From positions 1 through 64,000 of the forward strand of contig CAXTNT010000009.1 in assembly GCA_964245825.1 (NCBI GenBank): DNA of 64,000 bases, written 5' to 3'. Made by a program: the position numbers and the translations under genes. Origin of the DNA: CAJCIY01 sp964245825. Its GTDB lineage: Bacteria; Actinomycetota; Actinomycetes; Mycobacteriales; CAJCIY01. This document shows, one piece after another, positions 1 to 11,738 of this stretch. Below the pieces are notes generated by a model. It was not told the origin of the DNA. It ran no database searches and saw only the letters and a program-made list of their open reading frames with translations. The first letter of the stretch is position 1. Each line of letters begins with the position of its first letter.

Positions 1-3318
<3,318 letters not shown>

Positions 3319-3479
3319 CGGCAGTGTCCTTCGGAGAGGTCCGGGCGGGGGCGAGTGCATCCGGACCGCACTGTCTCGGCTGTTACCGGCACGTTAACTG
3401 TCCGGCGGCCCTGCTGTCGAGCCGCATCCGGTCGGTGCCGTCGTGTCGTGACCGACAGGCTAGCCCGGAACGCGCACGG

Positions 3480-4265
3480 TCACGAGATACCGCTCCCCAC
3501 GAGCGCCCCGATCCCGTACGTGACGGCGACGGCGAGCGCACCCACGAGCAACTGACGCCCGCCGGAGAACCACACGCTGCGGCTGGTGAAGCGGCTGGCC
3601 ACCGCGCCCGCCGAGAACAACCCGACCGCCGCCAGCAGCAGCGCGAGCCAGAGCAGCGATGCGCCGGCGAAGTACGGCAGGGCCGGCAGCAGCGCCCCAG
3701 CCCCGAAGGCCAGCAGGCTGGAGCCGGCGGCCTGCCACGGGCTCGGCAGGCGGTCGATGTCGACCCCCAGCTCTTCCTGCGCGTGCACCCGCAGCGTGAC
3801 CTCGGGATCGCGGTGCAGCTGTGCCGCGACCGCCCGCGCCAGCTCGGGGGTGAGGCCGCGGTCCACGTACGCCGCCGCGAGCTCGGCCTGCTCCGACTCG
3901 GGCGACCGACGGAGCTCGATCCGCTCCAGGTCGACCTCCGCGAGTGTCGCCTCGGCCTGCGCGCGTACGGAGGTGTACTCGCCGACGGCCATCGAGAACG
4001 CGCCCGCCACGAGCCCGGCCAACGCGGTGATCGCGACCGTGTGCGTCGAAGCGCCGGCGGCGGCCACGCCGGCGATCAGGCTGCCGTTGCTGACCAGCCC
4101 GTCCATGGCGCCGAAGAGCGCGGGACGCAGGGCGCCGCCCTGGACGTCGCGGTGGTGGTGTTCGGGGGGCAGTCGCACGCCGGGGCGTGCCGCCGGCCGG
4201 ACGGCGGTCGGGATACCGGCGTCGATCGGCAACGCACCCCCGCGTCCTGCCCGGGGTGTGCTCAC
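3480..4265 (-). CDS. VIT1/CCC1-family membrane protein
   Basis: This 261-residue membrane protein belongs to the VIT1/CCC1 family, whose studied members move iron or manganese across membranes. The family signature MDGLVSNGSLIAGVAAAG sits near residue 45, followed by TM1-TM2, a charged stretch rich in Glu and Arg (about residues 85-160) and three C-terminal hydrophobic helices. The GTG start was chosen because it overlaps the lgt stop codon by 4 nt (GTGA), which implies translational coupling; longer frames upstream run antisense-like through lgt. The substrate cannot be read from the sequence. It sits between lgt and gltB with no obvious functional link to either. Confidence 0.85.
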   Translation of the reverse strand: MSTPRAGRGGALPIDAGIPTAVRPAARPGVRLPPEHHHRDVQGGALRPALFGAMDGLVSNGSLIAGVAAAGASTHTVAITALAGLVAGAFSMAVGEYTSVRAQAEATLAEVDLERIELRRSPESEQAELAAAYVDRGLTPELARAVAAQLHRDPEVTLRVHAQEELGVDIDRLPSPWQAAGSSLLAFGAGALLPALPYFAGASLLWLALLLAAVGLFSAGAVASRFTSRSVWFSGGRQLLVGALAVAVTYGIGALVGSGIS

Positions 4266-5260
4266 CGCGCCGCGCGCGAAGGCTGCCCCGGCTCGCGCGG
4301 GTCCGGGGGGGCCGGTTCGGCCTGGGCCGCGGTGGCCGGCTCGGACGGGTCGGGCGCGGCGCCCGGGCCGAGCCTCGCGCCGGAGTCCGCCTCGGCGGCT
4401 GGGTCCTCGATGACGTCGCCCCGCACGGCCGCCGGCAGCTCCCTGTCCCCAGGCTGCGGGCGTACCCGGATCAGATAGCCGACGGCCAGCACGAACAGGA
4501 TGATGCAGGTGTAGTCGTTCAGGCGCAGACCCAGGAAGCGGTGTGCCTCGTCGATGCGGAGGTACTCGATCCACCCCCGCCCGACCGTGTACGCGGCGAC
4601 GTAGAGCGCGAACGCCCGCCCTCGGGACAGCCGGCCGAACCACTGGTACCGCTCCGCGAGCAGGACGAGCCCGGCGGTGCCGAGGTCCCAGATGCACTCG
4701 TAGAGGAACGTGGGCTGGTACGTGCCGACGGCCGCGTACTGCGGCAGGCGGTGGGCCGGGTCGATGCGCACCGCCCAGGGCAGCGTGCTCGGCCGCCCGT
4801 ACAGCTCCTGGTTGAACCAGTTGCCCCAGCGCCCGATCGCCTGCGCGACGGGGATCCCGACCGCCATCGCATCGGTGAGGTGGGAGAACCGCACCCCGTA
4901 CTGCCGGGCGCCGATCCACCCGCCGACCGCGCCCAGGGCGATGGCGCCCCAGATGCCGAGGCCGCCGTCCCAGATGTAGAAGGCCTTGACCCAGTCCGTG
5001 CCGCGCCGGAAGTACAGCTGGTTGTCGGTGATCACGCTGTAGAGGCGGGCGCCGACCAGGCCGAACGGGACGGCCCAGATGGCGATGTCCGCGACCACGC
5101 CGGCGGGGTAACCCCACCGGCGCAGCCGGCGCTCCCCGATCAGGACGGCGGCCACCACCCCCAGGATGATCATCAGCGCATAGCCGCGCAGGGGGACCGG
5201 GCCCAGGTGGATCTGGTTGTGCGCCGGGCTGGGGATGCTGGCGAACAGACCGGCGCGCAT
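4262..5260 (-). CDS. lgt: Prolipoprotein diacylglyceryl transferase
   Basis: Lgt transfers diacylglycerol from phosphatidylglycerol to the lipobox cysteine of prelipoproteins, the first step of lipoprotein maturation. The 332-residue protein has the expected multi-helix layout. Family motifs are present: HLGPVPLRGYALMIILG near the N-terminus, VGARLYSVITD, the signature around GRWGNWFNQELYG, and YTVGRGWIEYLRID near the end. A hydrophilic, Pro/Glu-rich tail of about 60 residues follows the last helix and is probably disordered. The ATG start lies 11 nt after the trpA stop. lspA, the next enzyme of the pathway, is also in this window (34002-34556) but in a different operon. Confidence 0.96.
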   Translation of the reverse strand: MRAGLFASIPSPAHNQIHLGPVPLRGYALMIILGVVAAVLIGERRLRRWGYPAGVVADIAIWAVPFGLVGARLYSVITDNQLYFRRGTDWVKAFYIWDGGLGIWGAIALGAVGGWIGARQYGVRFSHLTDAMAVGIPVAQAIGRWGNWFNQELYGRPSTLPWAVRIDPAHRLPQYAAVGTYQPTFLYECIWDLGTAGLVLLAERYQWFGRLSRGRAFALYVAAYTVGRGWIEYLRIDEAHRFLGLRLNDYTCIILFVLAVGYLIRVRPQPGDRELPAAVRGDVIEDPAAEADSGARLGPGAAPDPSEPATAAQAEPAPPDPREPGQPSRAAR

Positions 5261-5271
5261 GATCCGCCAGC

Positions 5272-6114
5272 CTACGTGCCGACCGGCGGCCGGCGACCCG
5301 CGCGCACCCCCGCGGCGAGCTCGGCCGTCAGCGCCCGGACCGCGGCCACACCAGCGGGCAGGTCGGGCGCCTCCAGCAGGCAGCGCACGAGGGCCGAGCC
5401 GACGATGACGCCGTCGGCGAAGCCCGCGACCTCGGCTGCCTGCCGGCCGTCGGACACCCCCAGCCCGACGGCGACGGGCAGCCCAGTGCAACGCCGCACG
5501 CGCTCGACGAGGGCGCGCGCGGTGCCGTCCACCGCCGCCCGCGTGCCGGTCACCCCCATGGTCGACGCGGCGTAGACGAAGCCCCGGCCGGCGGTGACGG
5601 TGCTCGCGATCCGGGCGTCCGTGGAGGACGGCGCCACCAGGAAGACCGGGTCCAGGCCGTGGGCGCCCGCGGCGGCCAGCCACGGGCCGGCCTCGTCCGG
5701 GATCAGGTCCGGGGTGATCGCGCCGGCCGCACCTGCGTCGGCCAGAGCCGCCGCGAACCGCTCCGTCCCGTAGCGCTCCACCGGGTTCCAGTAGGTCATC
5801 ACCACGGTCGCCGCACCGGTCGCCGCCGCGGCCGCCGCGGTGGCCAGCACGTCCGCGACCCGGACCCCCCGCCCGAGCGCGGCCTGGACTGCGGCCTGGA
5901 TGACCGGCCCGTCCATCAGGGGGTCGGTGTACGGCAGCCCGACCTCGACGATGTCGACCCCGGCCGCGACCATCGCCTCGATCGCCTCCACCGCGCCGGG
6001 CACCGACGGGAAGCCGGCCGGCAGGTAACCGACCAGAGCCGCCCGGCCCTCACCCGCCGCGGTGGCGAACGCCGTCGCGAGCAGCCCGGCGCCGTCCGAC
6101 CGCGGCGCGCTCAC
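5272..6114 (-). CDS. trpA: Tryptophan synthase alpha chain
   Basis: TrpA cleaves indole-3-glycerol phosphate to indole, which is channelled to TrpB. The 280-residue TIM barrel has the catalytic pair in DIVEVGLPYTDPLMDG (Glu57 and Asp68, matching E. coli Glu49 and Asp60) and the phosphate-binding VGLGVSDGRQA stretch. The GTG start at 6114 is the nearest in-frame start after trpB, with a 40-nt gap; upstream sequence in this frame belongs to the trpB 3' end. Order trpC-trpB-trpA is collinear with the pathway, and lgt follows 11 nt later. Confidence 0.96.
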   Translation of the reverse strand: MSAPRSDGAGLLATAFATAAGEGRAALVGYLPAGFPSVPGAVEAIEAMVAAGVDIVEVGLPYTDPLMDGPVIQAAVQAALGRGVRVADVLATAAAAAATGAATVVMTYWNPVERYGTERFAAALADAGAAGAITPDLIPDEAGPWLAAAGAHGLDPVFLVAPSSTDARIASTVTAGRGFVYAASTMGVTGTRAAVDGTARALVERVRRCTGLPVAVGLGVSDGRQAAEVAGFADGVIVGSALVRCLLEAPDLPAGVAAVRALTAELAAGVRAGRRPPVGT

Positions 6115-6154
6115 CGCGCCGCGCGGCTGCGTCGGTTCCGCCCCCGCCGGGCGG

Positions 6155-7387
6155 TCATCGGGCGGCACCCAGCCCGAACCAGCGGGCCGCGGTGTCGCTG
6201 TCCTTGTCGCCGCGGCCGGAGATGTTGACGAGCACCAGCAGCCCGGCCGGGTCGCGGCCGGCGGCGGTCTGCTCGGCCACCCATTCGAGGCTGCCGGCGA
6301 CCGCGTGCGCGGTCTCGATCGCACACAGGATCCCCTCGGTACGGGCGAGCGTGCGCAGTGCGGTCATGGCGTCGGCGTCGGAGATGCCCCGGTAGCCGGC
6401 GCGGCCGCTGTCGCGGAGCCAGGCGTGCTCGGGGCCCACGCCCGGGTAGTCGAGACCGGCGGAGATGGAGAAGGTCGGGAGCGTCTGGCCGTCGTCGTCC
6501 TGCATCAGGTACGAACGGGCGCCGTGCAGCACGCCCGGCGTCCCCGCCGTCAGCGGTGCCGCATGGTGCCCGGTCGCCATGCCCTCGCCGCCGGCCTCGC
6601 AGCCGATCAGCTCCACGCCCGCGTCCGCCACGAACGGGTGGAAGATCCCGATGGCGTTCGAGCCGCCACCCACACACGCGACGATGGCGTCCGGCAGCCG
6701 GCCGGCCAGCGCCAGCACCTGCGCCCTCGCCTCGACGCCGATGACGCGCTGGAAGTCCCGGACCAGCATCGGGAACGGGTGGGGGCCGACGACCGACCCG
6801 ATGATGTAGTGAGTGTGCTCGACCGCGGCCACCCAGTCGCGCATCGCCTCGTTCGTGGCGTCCTTCAAGGTCCGCGCGCCGGAGCGGACCGACCGAACCT
6901 CGGCGCCGAGCAGCTGCATCCTGGCCACGTTCAGGGCCTGGCGGTGGGTGTCCTCCTCACCCATGTAGACGACGCACTCCAGCCCCAGCAGGGCGCAGAC
7001 GGTGGCGGTCGCGACGCCGTGCTGCCCGGCGCCTGTCTCCGCGATCACCCGGGTCTTGCCCATCCGGCGGGCGAGCAGGGCCTGCCCGAGGGCATTGTTG
7101 ATCTTGTGCGAGCCGGTGTGCGCCAGGTCCTCGCGCTTGAGCAGGATGCGCGCTCCGCCGACCTTGTCCCCGAGACCCCTCGCGTCCGTGACCGGCGTGG
7201 GCCGGCCCGCGTACGAGGCCAGCAGCCCGTCCAGCTCGGCGCCGAACGCGGGGTCCCGACGGGCCTCGGCGTAGGCGGCGCCGAGCTCGTCCAGCGCGGC
7301 GACCAGGGCTTCGGGCACGAACCGGCCGCCGTACGGGCCGAAGTGGCCGCCGGCGTCGGGCAGGGTCTGGGGCGTGGTGGTCGTCAT
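6155..7387 (-). CDS. trpB: Tryptophan synthase beta chain
   Basis: TrpB condenses indole with serine to give tryptophan, using pyridoxal phosphate. It is 410 residues long, normal for TrpB1. The PLP lysine is Lys95 in HTGSHKINNALGQ, and the phosphate loop GGGSNAIG lies near residue 240. The ATG start overlaps the trpC stop as ATGA, so translation is coupled. It lacks the C-terminal extension of TrpB2 enzymes, so it is the TrpA-dependent form. Confidence 0.98.
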   Translation of the reverse strand: MTTTTPQTLPDAGGHFGPYGGRFVPEALVAALDELGAAYAEARRDPAFGAELDGLLASYAGRPTPVTDARGLGDKVGGARILLKREDLAHTGSHKINNALGQALLARRMGKTRVIAETGAGQHGVATATVCALLGLECVVYMGEEDTHRQALNVARMQLLGAEVRSVRSGARTLKDATNEAMRDWVAAVEHTHYIIGSVVGPHPFPMLVRDFQRVIGVEARAQVLALAGRLPDAIVACVGGGSNAIGIFHPFVADAGVELIGCEAGGEGMATGHHAAPLTAGTPGVLHGARSYLMQDDDGQTLPTFSISAGLDYPGVGPEHAWLRDSGRAGYRGISDADAMTALRTLARTEGILCAIETAHAVAGSLEWVAEQTAAGRDPAGLLVLVNISGRGDKDSDTAARWFGLGAAR

Positions 7388-8202
7388 CGCGAACGCACCG
7401 CGGGATGCGCACCCGCGGCGACCAGGTCGGCGACCGCCGTCCGCGGGTCCCCGCGCCGCACGAGCGCCTCGCCGACGAGCACGGCGTGCGCGCCGTCGGC
7501 GGCGTACCCGATGACGTCGTGCGGGCCGGTGACCCCCGACTCGGCGACCGAGACGACGCCCGCCGGGATGCGCGGGGCGAGCCGCGCGAAGGTGGCGGTG
7601 TCGACCTGCAGGGTGGTCAGGTCGCGGGCGTTGACCCCGACCACCTTGGCGCCAACCGCCAGCGCGCGCAGCAGTTCGGTCTCGTCGTGAACCTCGACCA
7701 GCGCGGTCATGCCGAGCGACTCGACCCGGTCGAGCAGGCCGGCCAGGCGGGGCTGGTCGAGCGCGGCGACGATGAGCAGCACCAGGTCCGCCCCGTACGC
7801 CCGGGCCTCGAGCACCTGGTACGGGGAGACCACGAAGTCCTTGCGCAGCAGCGGGATGTCGACGGCGGCGCGCACGGCGGCGAGGTCGTCGAGGCTGCCG
7901 CCGAAGCGGCGCTGCTCGGTCAGGACGCTGACTGCACAGGCGCCACCGGCTTCGTAGTCTGCGGCCAGCGCAGCGGGGTCGGCGATCGCGGCGATGGCGC
8001 CACGGCTGGGCGAGGAGCGCTTGACCTCGGCGATCACCGAGACGCCCGGAGCCCGCAGCGCAGGCACCGGGTCGAGCGGGGCGCGGGCGCGGCGGACCCG
8101 GGCCTTGAGGTCCGCCAGCGGGACCCGCGCTTCGCGAGCCGCGAGGTCGGCGCGCACCCCCTCGAGGATCCCGACGAGCGCCGAGCCGGCCTGCAGGTCC
8201 AC
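7384..8202 (-). CDS. trpC: Indole-3-glycerol phosphate synthase
   Basis: TrpC closes the indole ring, converting CdRP to indole-3-glycerol phosphate. The 272-residue barrel carries VIAEVKRSSPSRG (substrate lysine), PLLRKDFVVSPYQV, VGVNARDLTTLQVD and VAESGV, all diagnostic. It is monofunctional; no TrpF domain is fused. The GTG start fits SVDLQAGSALVGILEGVRAD, typical of actinobacterial TrpC. A TACCCT -10 hexamer ends 6 nt before the GTG with no ribosome-binding site between, so the transcript is probably leaderless. It is separated from trpE and the Trp-associated membrane protein by an oppositely transcribed GroES-like gene, so trpCBA needs this promoter. Confidence 0.97.
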   Translation of the reverse strand: MDLQAGSALVGILEGVRADLAAREARVPLADLKARVRRARAPLDPVPALRAPGVSVIAEVKRSSPSRGAIAAIADPAALAADYEAGGACAVSVLTEQRRFGGSLDDLAAVRAAVDIPLLRKDFVVSPYQVLEARAYGADLVLLIVAALDQPRLAGLLDRVESLGMTALVEVHDETELLRALAVGAKVVGVNARDLTTLQVDTATFARLAPRIPAGVVSVAESGVTGPHDVIGYAADGAHAVLVGEALVRRGDPRTAVADLVAAGAHPAVRSR

Positions 8203-8208
8203 CGACCC

Positions 8209-8214
8209 AGGGTA
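8209..8214 (-). promoter_or_regulatory. Candidate leaderless promoter of trpC (-10 element)
   Basis: On the minus strand TACCCT fits the actinobacterial -10 pattern TANNNT and ends exactly 6 nt before the trpC GTG. Transcription would start at or next to the start codon. No clear -35 is visible at 17-18 nt. Inference from spacing only. Confidence 0.5.
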
Positions 8215-8244
8215 GCGATCGGGTCGGCCGCCCCCGTCGGCCGG

Positions 8245-8250
8245 TACGGT
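8245..8250 (+). promoter_or_regulatory. Candidate leaderless promoter of the GroES-like gene (-10 element)
   Basis: TACGGT lies 6 nt upstream of the GTG at 8257, with no ribosome-binding site in the gap. This mirrors the trpC promoter on the other strand, 30 nt away. No convincing -35 is visible. Confidence 0.5.
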
Positions 8251-8256
8251 CGTTCG

Positions 8257-8589
8257 GTGCCCGACCTCCCGGACCCCAAGCTCGCGATCACGATGCTCGG
8301 CGACCGGGTCCTCGTGGCCGAGCCGGCCTCGGAGGGCGAACGCCGCTCCGCCAAGGGCATCCTGATCCCGGCGACGGCGCACGTCGGCAAGCGGCTGGCC
8401 TGGGCCGAGGTCGTGGGCGTGGGTCCGCACGTCCGCGCCGTGCAGACCGGCGACAACGTGCTGTTCAATCCGGAGGACCGGTTCGAGGTCGAGGTGCACG
8501 GCGCGTCGTACCTGATCCTGCGCGAGCGCGACCTCGCCGCCGTCGCCTCCGCACGCATCGCCGACAGCCCGACCGGCCTGTACCTGTAG
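8257..8589 (+). CDS. GroES/Cpn10-like protein
   Basis: The 110-residue protein resembles the 10-kDa co-chaperonin fold: LAITMLGDRVLVAEPASEGERRSA, then a mobile-loop-like KGILIPATAH, VVGVGPHV, the GDNVLFN turn and YLILRERDLAAV near the C-terminus. It differs from canonical GroES in the mobile loop and has a C-terminal extension (SARIADSPTGLYL), so it is likely a divergent paralogue and not the housekeeping groES, which normally precedes groEL. No chaperonin gene is adjacent. It lies on the plus strand inside the minus-strand trp genes: divergent from trpC and convergent with the Trp-associated membrane protein gene, whose stop is 9 nt away. An internal ATG at 8293 is a less likely start. Confidence 0.85.
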   Translation: MPDLPDPKLAITMLGDRVLVAEPASEGERRSAKGILIPATAHVGKRLAWAEVVGVGPHVRAVQTGDNVLFNPEDRFEVEVHGASYLILRERDLAAVASARIADSPTGLYL

Positions 8590-8598
8590 CGGCAGGCC

Positions 8599-9153
8599 TC
8601 AGGCGGTGGGGTCCTCGCCGCGGTCGAGCGCGTCCCAGGTCCCGGCGTCGCCGGCCGGCCGCTCCCGCTGTGCGCCAGGCGCCTCGTAGCGGGAGGACAA
8701 GGCCTGCCAACGGGGGCCGCGGACCGCCAGCAGGATCCCAGCCGCGGTGAGCAGGACGCCGCCGGCGAGGGCCAGCAGCCACCACGGGTCGACAGTGACC
8801 GACGCGCCGGCCGGCAGGTCGTGCAGTACGTGGCCGCGGGCCGCGCCCCGCCGGGCGACCGCGCCCGCGGCCGCGGCCACCCCGCCGGCGGCCACCAGCG
8901 CGCCGGCGACCAGCCGCCCCCGACCGCGGGTGGCCGGCACCGCGACCGCGCCCGCGAGTGCCACCAGGGCCACCGCCTCGACCACGCCGGCCACGGTGTG
9001 CCCGGACACGGCGGCGTGCTCCAGGACGTACGAACCGCCGGCCGGCCGCCGCCCGCTGCCGTGCGCCCACCGGGCGCCGCCGGCCACGAACAGCGCGACC
9101 GCCGCCAGCAGTGCCAGCGCCGAGGCGCCCGCCGCCTCGCCGCGGGGTGTCAC
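8599..9153 (-). CDS. Trp-associated membrane protein (Trp_oprn_chp family)
   Basis: A 184-residue membrane protein with four hydrophobic helices (about residues 10-28, 47-67, 70-90 and 125-145), a WW pair (VDPWWLLALAGG) and a hydrophilic C-terminus. This architecture, together with its place directly after trpE, matches the actinobacterial 'tryptophan-associated transmembrane protein' family found in trp operons. Its function is not established; it has been named only from context. The GTG start overlaps the trpE stop as GTGA, so it is translationally coupled to trpE. A small-molecule transport or regulatory role is possible but unproven. Confidence 0.85.
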   Translation of the reverse strand: MTPRGEAAGASALALLAAVALFVAGGARWAHGSGRRPAGGSYVLEHAAVSGHTVAGVVEAVALVALAGAVAVPATRGRGRLVAGALVAAGGVAAAAGAVARRGAARGHVLHDLPAGASVTVDPWWLLALAGGVLLTAAGILLAVRGPRWQALSSRYEAPGAQRERPAGDAGTWDALDRGEDPTA

Positions 9154-10652
9154 GCCGGTCGGAGGGTACGGGCCAGCGCCACCGCGGTCAGCACCGCCGA
9201 GGCCTTGGCCCGGGTCTCGGCCTCCTCGGCGGCCGGGTCGCTGTCGGCGACGATCCCGGCGCTCGCCTGCACGTACGCCCGCCCGCCGGTCACGACGGCG
9301 GTGCGGATGGCGATGGCCATGTCGAGGTCGCCCGCCGTGTCGAGATAGCCAACCGCCCCGCCGTAGATCCCCCGGCGTACCGGCTCGAGGCTCTCGATGA
9401 CCTCCATCGCGCGCACCTTCGGGGCGCCGGTCAGGGTGCCGGCCGGGAAGCAGGCGCAGAGCACGTCGAGCGCGTCCCGGTCGGCCGCAACATCGCCGAC
9501 CACCGTGGACACGATGTGCCAGACGTGGCTGTAGCGCTCCAGCGCGCCGAACTCCACAACCTGCACGGAGCCGGGAGCGCACACCCGGCCGAGGTCGTTG
9601 CGGCCGAGGTCGACCAGCATCACGTGCTCGGCGCGCTCCTTCGCACTCGCCATCAGCTCGGCGGCCAGGGCCGCGTCCTGCTCGGGGGTGGCGCCGCGCG
9701 GGCGGGTGCCCGCGATCGGGTGCAGCAGCGCCTTCCCGTCGGTGACCGTCACCAACGCCTCGGGCGAGGAGCCGACGATCGAGACGTCCTCGAACCGCAG
9801 CAGATACAGGTACGGCGACGGGTTCACCGTCCGGACCGCGCGGTAGAGGTCGAGGGCGTCCCCGTCGTAGGCCGCCGAGAACCGCTGCCCGACCTGCACC
9901 TGGAAGATCTCGCCGGCGCGGATCGCCGCCAGGGCCGCCTCTGCCGCGGGCCGGTAGGAGCCCGGTGGCGTGCGGCTGTCGAAGACCACGTCGGCGGGCT
10001 CGAAGGCCGAGACCGTGGGCAGCGCCGGGGTGGCCAGCCGCTGCACCATCGAGTCGAGCCGCGCCACCGCGTCCGCGTACGCCTCGTCCACCCGCTCGTC
10101 GGAGTCGTCGAGGTTCAGGGCGTTGGCGATGAGCAGCAGCGAGCCGTCGTCGTGGTCGTACGCCGCCAGATCGGTGACGAGCATCATCGCGAGCTCGGGC
10201 AGGCCGAGGTCGTCGGTGGCGAGCGTGGGCAGCTTCTCCAGCCGCCGGGCCATGTCGTAGCCGAGGTAGCCCACGAAGCCGCCGGTCAGCGGCGGCAGGC
10301 CGGGGGTCCGCGCGGTGTGCAGGGCGCGCAGGCTGTCGTGCAGCGCCACCAGCGGGTCACCGCTGGTCGGGACCCCGGCCGGAGCCGTGCCGACCCAGTG
10401 CGCGGCGCCGTCGCGTTCGGTCAGCATCGCCGCCGAGCCGGCGCCCACGAACGACCAGCGCGACCACTTCCCGTGCGCGGCCGACTCCAGCAGGAACGTG
10501 CCTGCGCGGTCACCGGCGAGCTTGCGGTAGACGCCGATCGGGGTCTCCCCGTCGGCGAGCACCCGGCGCCGCACCGGGATCACCCGGCAGTCCTTCGCCT
10601 GAGTGCGGAACTCCTCGAGCGTGGGCTCGACCGCCCCGGTCGGCGCGCTCAC
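9150..10652 (-). CDS. trpE: Anthranilate synthase component I
   Basis: TrpE converts chorismate to anthranilate using ammonia from TrpG. The 500-residue protein has the N-terminal feedback region with the tryptophan-binding LLES element (TFLLESAAHGKWSRWSF) and the chorismate-binding C-terminal half: IFQVQVGQRF, SSPEALV, HPIAGTRPRG, DLGRNDLGRVC, FPAGTLTGAPK and VQASAGIVADS. Allosteric inhibition by tryptophan is therefore likely kept. trpG and trpD are not in the window. The GTG start overlaps the hisI stop (GTGA), so trpE is co-translated with hisI. Confidence 0.97.
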   Translation of the reverse strand: MSAPTGAVEPTLEEFRTQAKDCRVIPVRRRVLADGETPIGVYRKLAGDRAGTFLLESAAHGKWSRWSFVGAGSAAMLTERDGAAHWVGTAPAGVPTSGDPLVALHDSLRALHTARTPGLPPLTGGFVGYLGYDMARRLEKLPTLATDDLGLPELAMMLVTDLAAYDHDDGSLLLIANALNLDDSDERVDEAYADAVARLDSMVQRLATPALPTVSAFEPADVVFDSRTPPGSYRPAAEAALAAIRAGEIFQVQVGQRFSAAYDGDALDLYRAVRTVNPSPYLYLLRFEDVSIVGSSPEALVTVTDGKALLHPIAGTRPRGATPEQDAALAAELMASAKERAEHVMLVDLGRNDLGRVCAPGSVQVVEFGALERYSHVWHIVSTVVGDVAADRDALDVLCACFPAGTLTGAPKVRAMEVIESLEPVRRGIYGGAVGYLDTAGDLDMAIAIRTAVVTGGRAYVQASAGIVADSDPAAEEAETRAKASAVLTAVALARTLRPA

Positions 10653-11050
10653 CCCGCGGTCGAGACCGGCGCGGACGCCACCGCCGCGGGCAGGACGTCG
10701 GCGTCGAAGCAGGTGCGGTCGCCGGTGTGGCAGGCCGCGCCGACCTGGTCGACGCGGACCAGCACCGCATCGCCGTCGCAGTCCAGGGCGACGGACTTGA
10801 CCCACTGCTGGTGGCCGGAGGTGTCGCCCTTCACCCAGTACTCGCGCCGGCTGCGGCTCCAGTAGGTGCAGCGGCCGGTGGTCAGCGTGCGGTGCAGCGC
10901 CTCGTCGTCCATCCAGCCGACCATGAGCACCTCGCCGGTGTCGTGCTGCTGCGCGACCGCCGCGAACAGGCCGTGCTCGTCGCGCTTGAGTCGGGCCGCG
11001 ATCGCGGGGTCCAGCCGGGTCGGTCGGGGCGGCGCGGTGCCGTGGGTCAT
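10649..11050 (-). CDS. hisI: Phosphoribosyl-AMP cyclohydrolase
   Basis: HisI hydrolyses the purine ring of phosphoribosyl-AMP, the third step of histidine synthesis. At 133 residues it is the stand-alone cyclohydrolase without a HisE domain. Metal ligands are visible in ALDCDGDAVLVRVDQVG and CHTGDRTCF; MVGWMDDEAL, TYWSRSRREYWVKG and GHQQWVKS are family blocks. It is the distal his gene, displaced about 7.5 kb from hisF by accessory genes and leading into trpE. A weak -10-like CAGAAT ends 6 nt before the ATG, so this gene may start its own leaderless transcript. Confidence 0.97.
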   Translation of the reverse strand: MTHGTAPPRPTRLDPAIAARLKRDEHGLFAAVAQQHDTGEVLMVGWMDDEALHRTLTTGRCTYWSRSRREYWVKGDTSGHQQWVKSVALDCDGDAVLVRVDQVGAACHTGDRTCFDADVLPAAVASAPVSTAG

Positions 11051-11134
11051 GCGGCCATTCTGCCGGTCGCAGGCCGCCGCACCGATCCGGCCGCCGGTCG
11101 CACGGGCCGACGCCGGATGCGCTTCACTGCTGCC

Positions 11135-11695
11135 GTGACCGAAGGCGACGCGCCGGCCCCCGGGCCCCGACCGCGCCCACGGCCGGGACCGACCGTTCCG
11201 GCCGCCCCGCCCGAGGCGGCTGCACCACCGCCGGCCCCCCCGACACCCTGGCCACCGGCCGCGCCCTGGTCGCCCGCCGGTCCGGGCGCACCCTACGGAC
11301 CGGGGCAGCCCTACGGCCCCGCGCAGCCGCCCTACGGTCAGGGGTACGGCGCGTACCCGCCGATGGGCTACCCGACCGCGTACGGGTACGGGTACGGCTA
11401 CGGACCGCAGCCCAGCAACGGCCTCGGTCTGGCCTCGATGATCCTGGGCATCGTCGGGGTCGTCCTGACGATCATCTGGATCGGCATCGTGCCCTCGATC
11501 CTGGCGGTGATCTTCGGGCTGATCGGCCGCGGGCGGGCGAGGCGGGGCGAGGCCACCAACGGCGGGCAGGCACTCGCCGGGCTCATCCTCGGCATCGTCG
11601 GGATCGTGGGCTTCGCTCTGTACGTGACGCTACTGGTGGTCGCCGTGAACCACAGCAGCGGGCCGACGTGTCTGAACGGTCCGTACTGCGACTGA
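11135..11695 (+). CDS. DUF4190-type membrane protein with Pro/Tyr/Gly-rich N-terminus
   Basis: The 186-residue protein starts with about 90 residues rich in Pro, Ala, Tyr and Gly (repeats such as GPGQPYGPAQPPYGQGYGAY), then LGLASMILGIVGVVLTIIW, a short basic turn (GLIGRGRARRGEATNGG) and a second helix GLILGIVGIVGFALYVTLLV. The paired helices around an RAR/GG turn are the DUF4190 pattern. The tail holds two Cys (CLNGPYC) outside the last helix. Function unknown; the Pro-rich domain probably faces the cytoplasm. The GTG start gives a typical MTE opening; an in-frame ATG at 11117 would add six residues. It is divergent from hisI. Confidence 0.72.
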   Translation: MTEGDAPAPGPRPRPRPGPTVPAAPPEAAAPPPAPPTPWPPAAPWSPAGPGAPYGPGQPYGPAQPPYGQGYGAYPPMGYPTAYGYGYGYGPQPSNGLGLASMILGIVGVVLTIIWIGIVPSILAVIFGLIGRGRARRGEATNGGQALAGLILGIVGIVGFALYVTLLVVAVNHSSGPTCLNGPYCD

Positions 11696-11701
11696 ACGAT
11701 G

Positions 11702-11714
11702 GCGCCTGCGGCGC
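11702..11714. terminator. Possible bidirectional hairpin terminator
   Basis: GCGCC-TGC-GGCGC forms a 5-bp GC stem in the 43-nt gap between two convergent genes (DUF4190 and the ABC exporter). There is no U-tract on either strand, so termination is only inferred from position. Confidence 0.3.
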
Positions 11715-11738
11715 GTCGTGGGTGGTCAGCCGGCGCCC

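Noticed and set aside
10653..11134. Tryptophan attenuator or T-box ahead of trpE
   Set aside because: trpE starts inside the hisI stop codon; no leader, no Trp-codon run and no T-box core seen.
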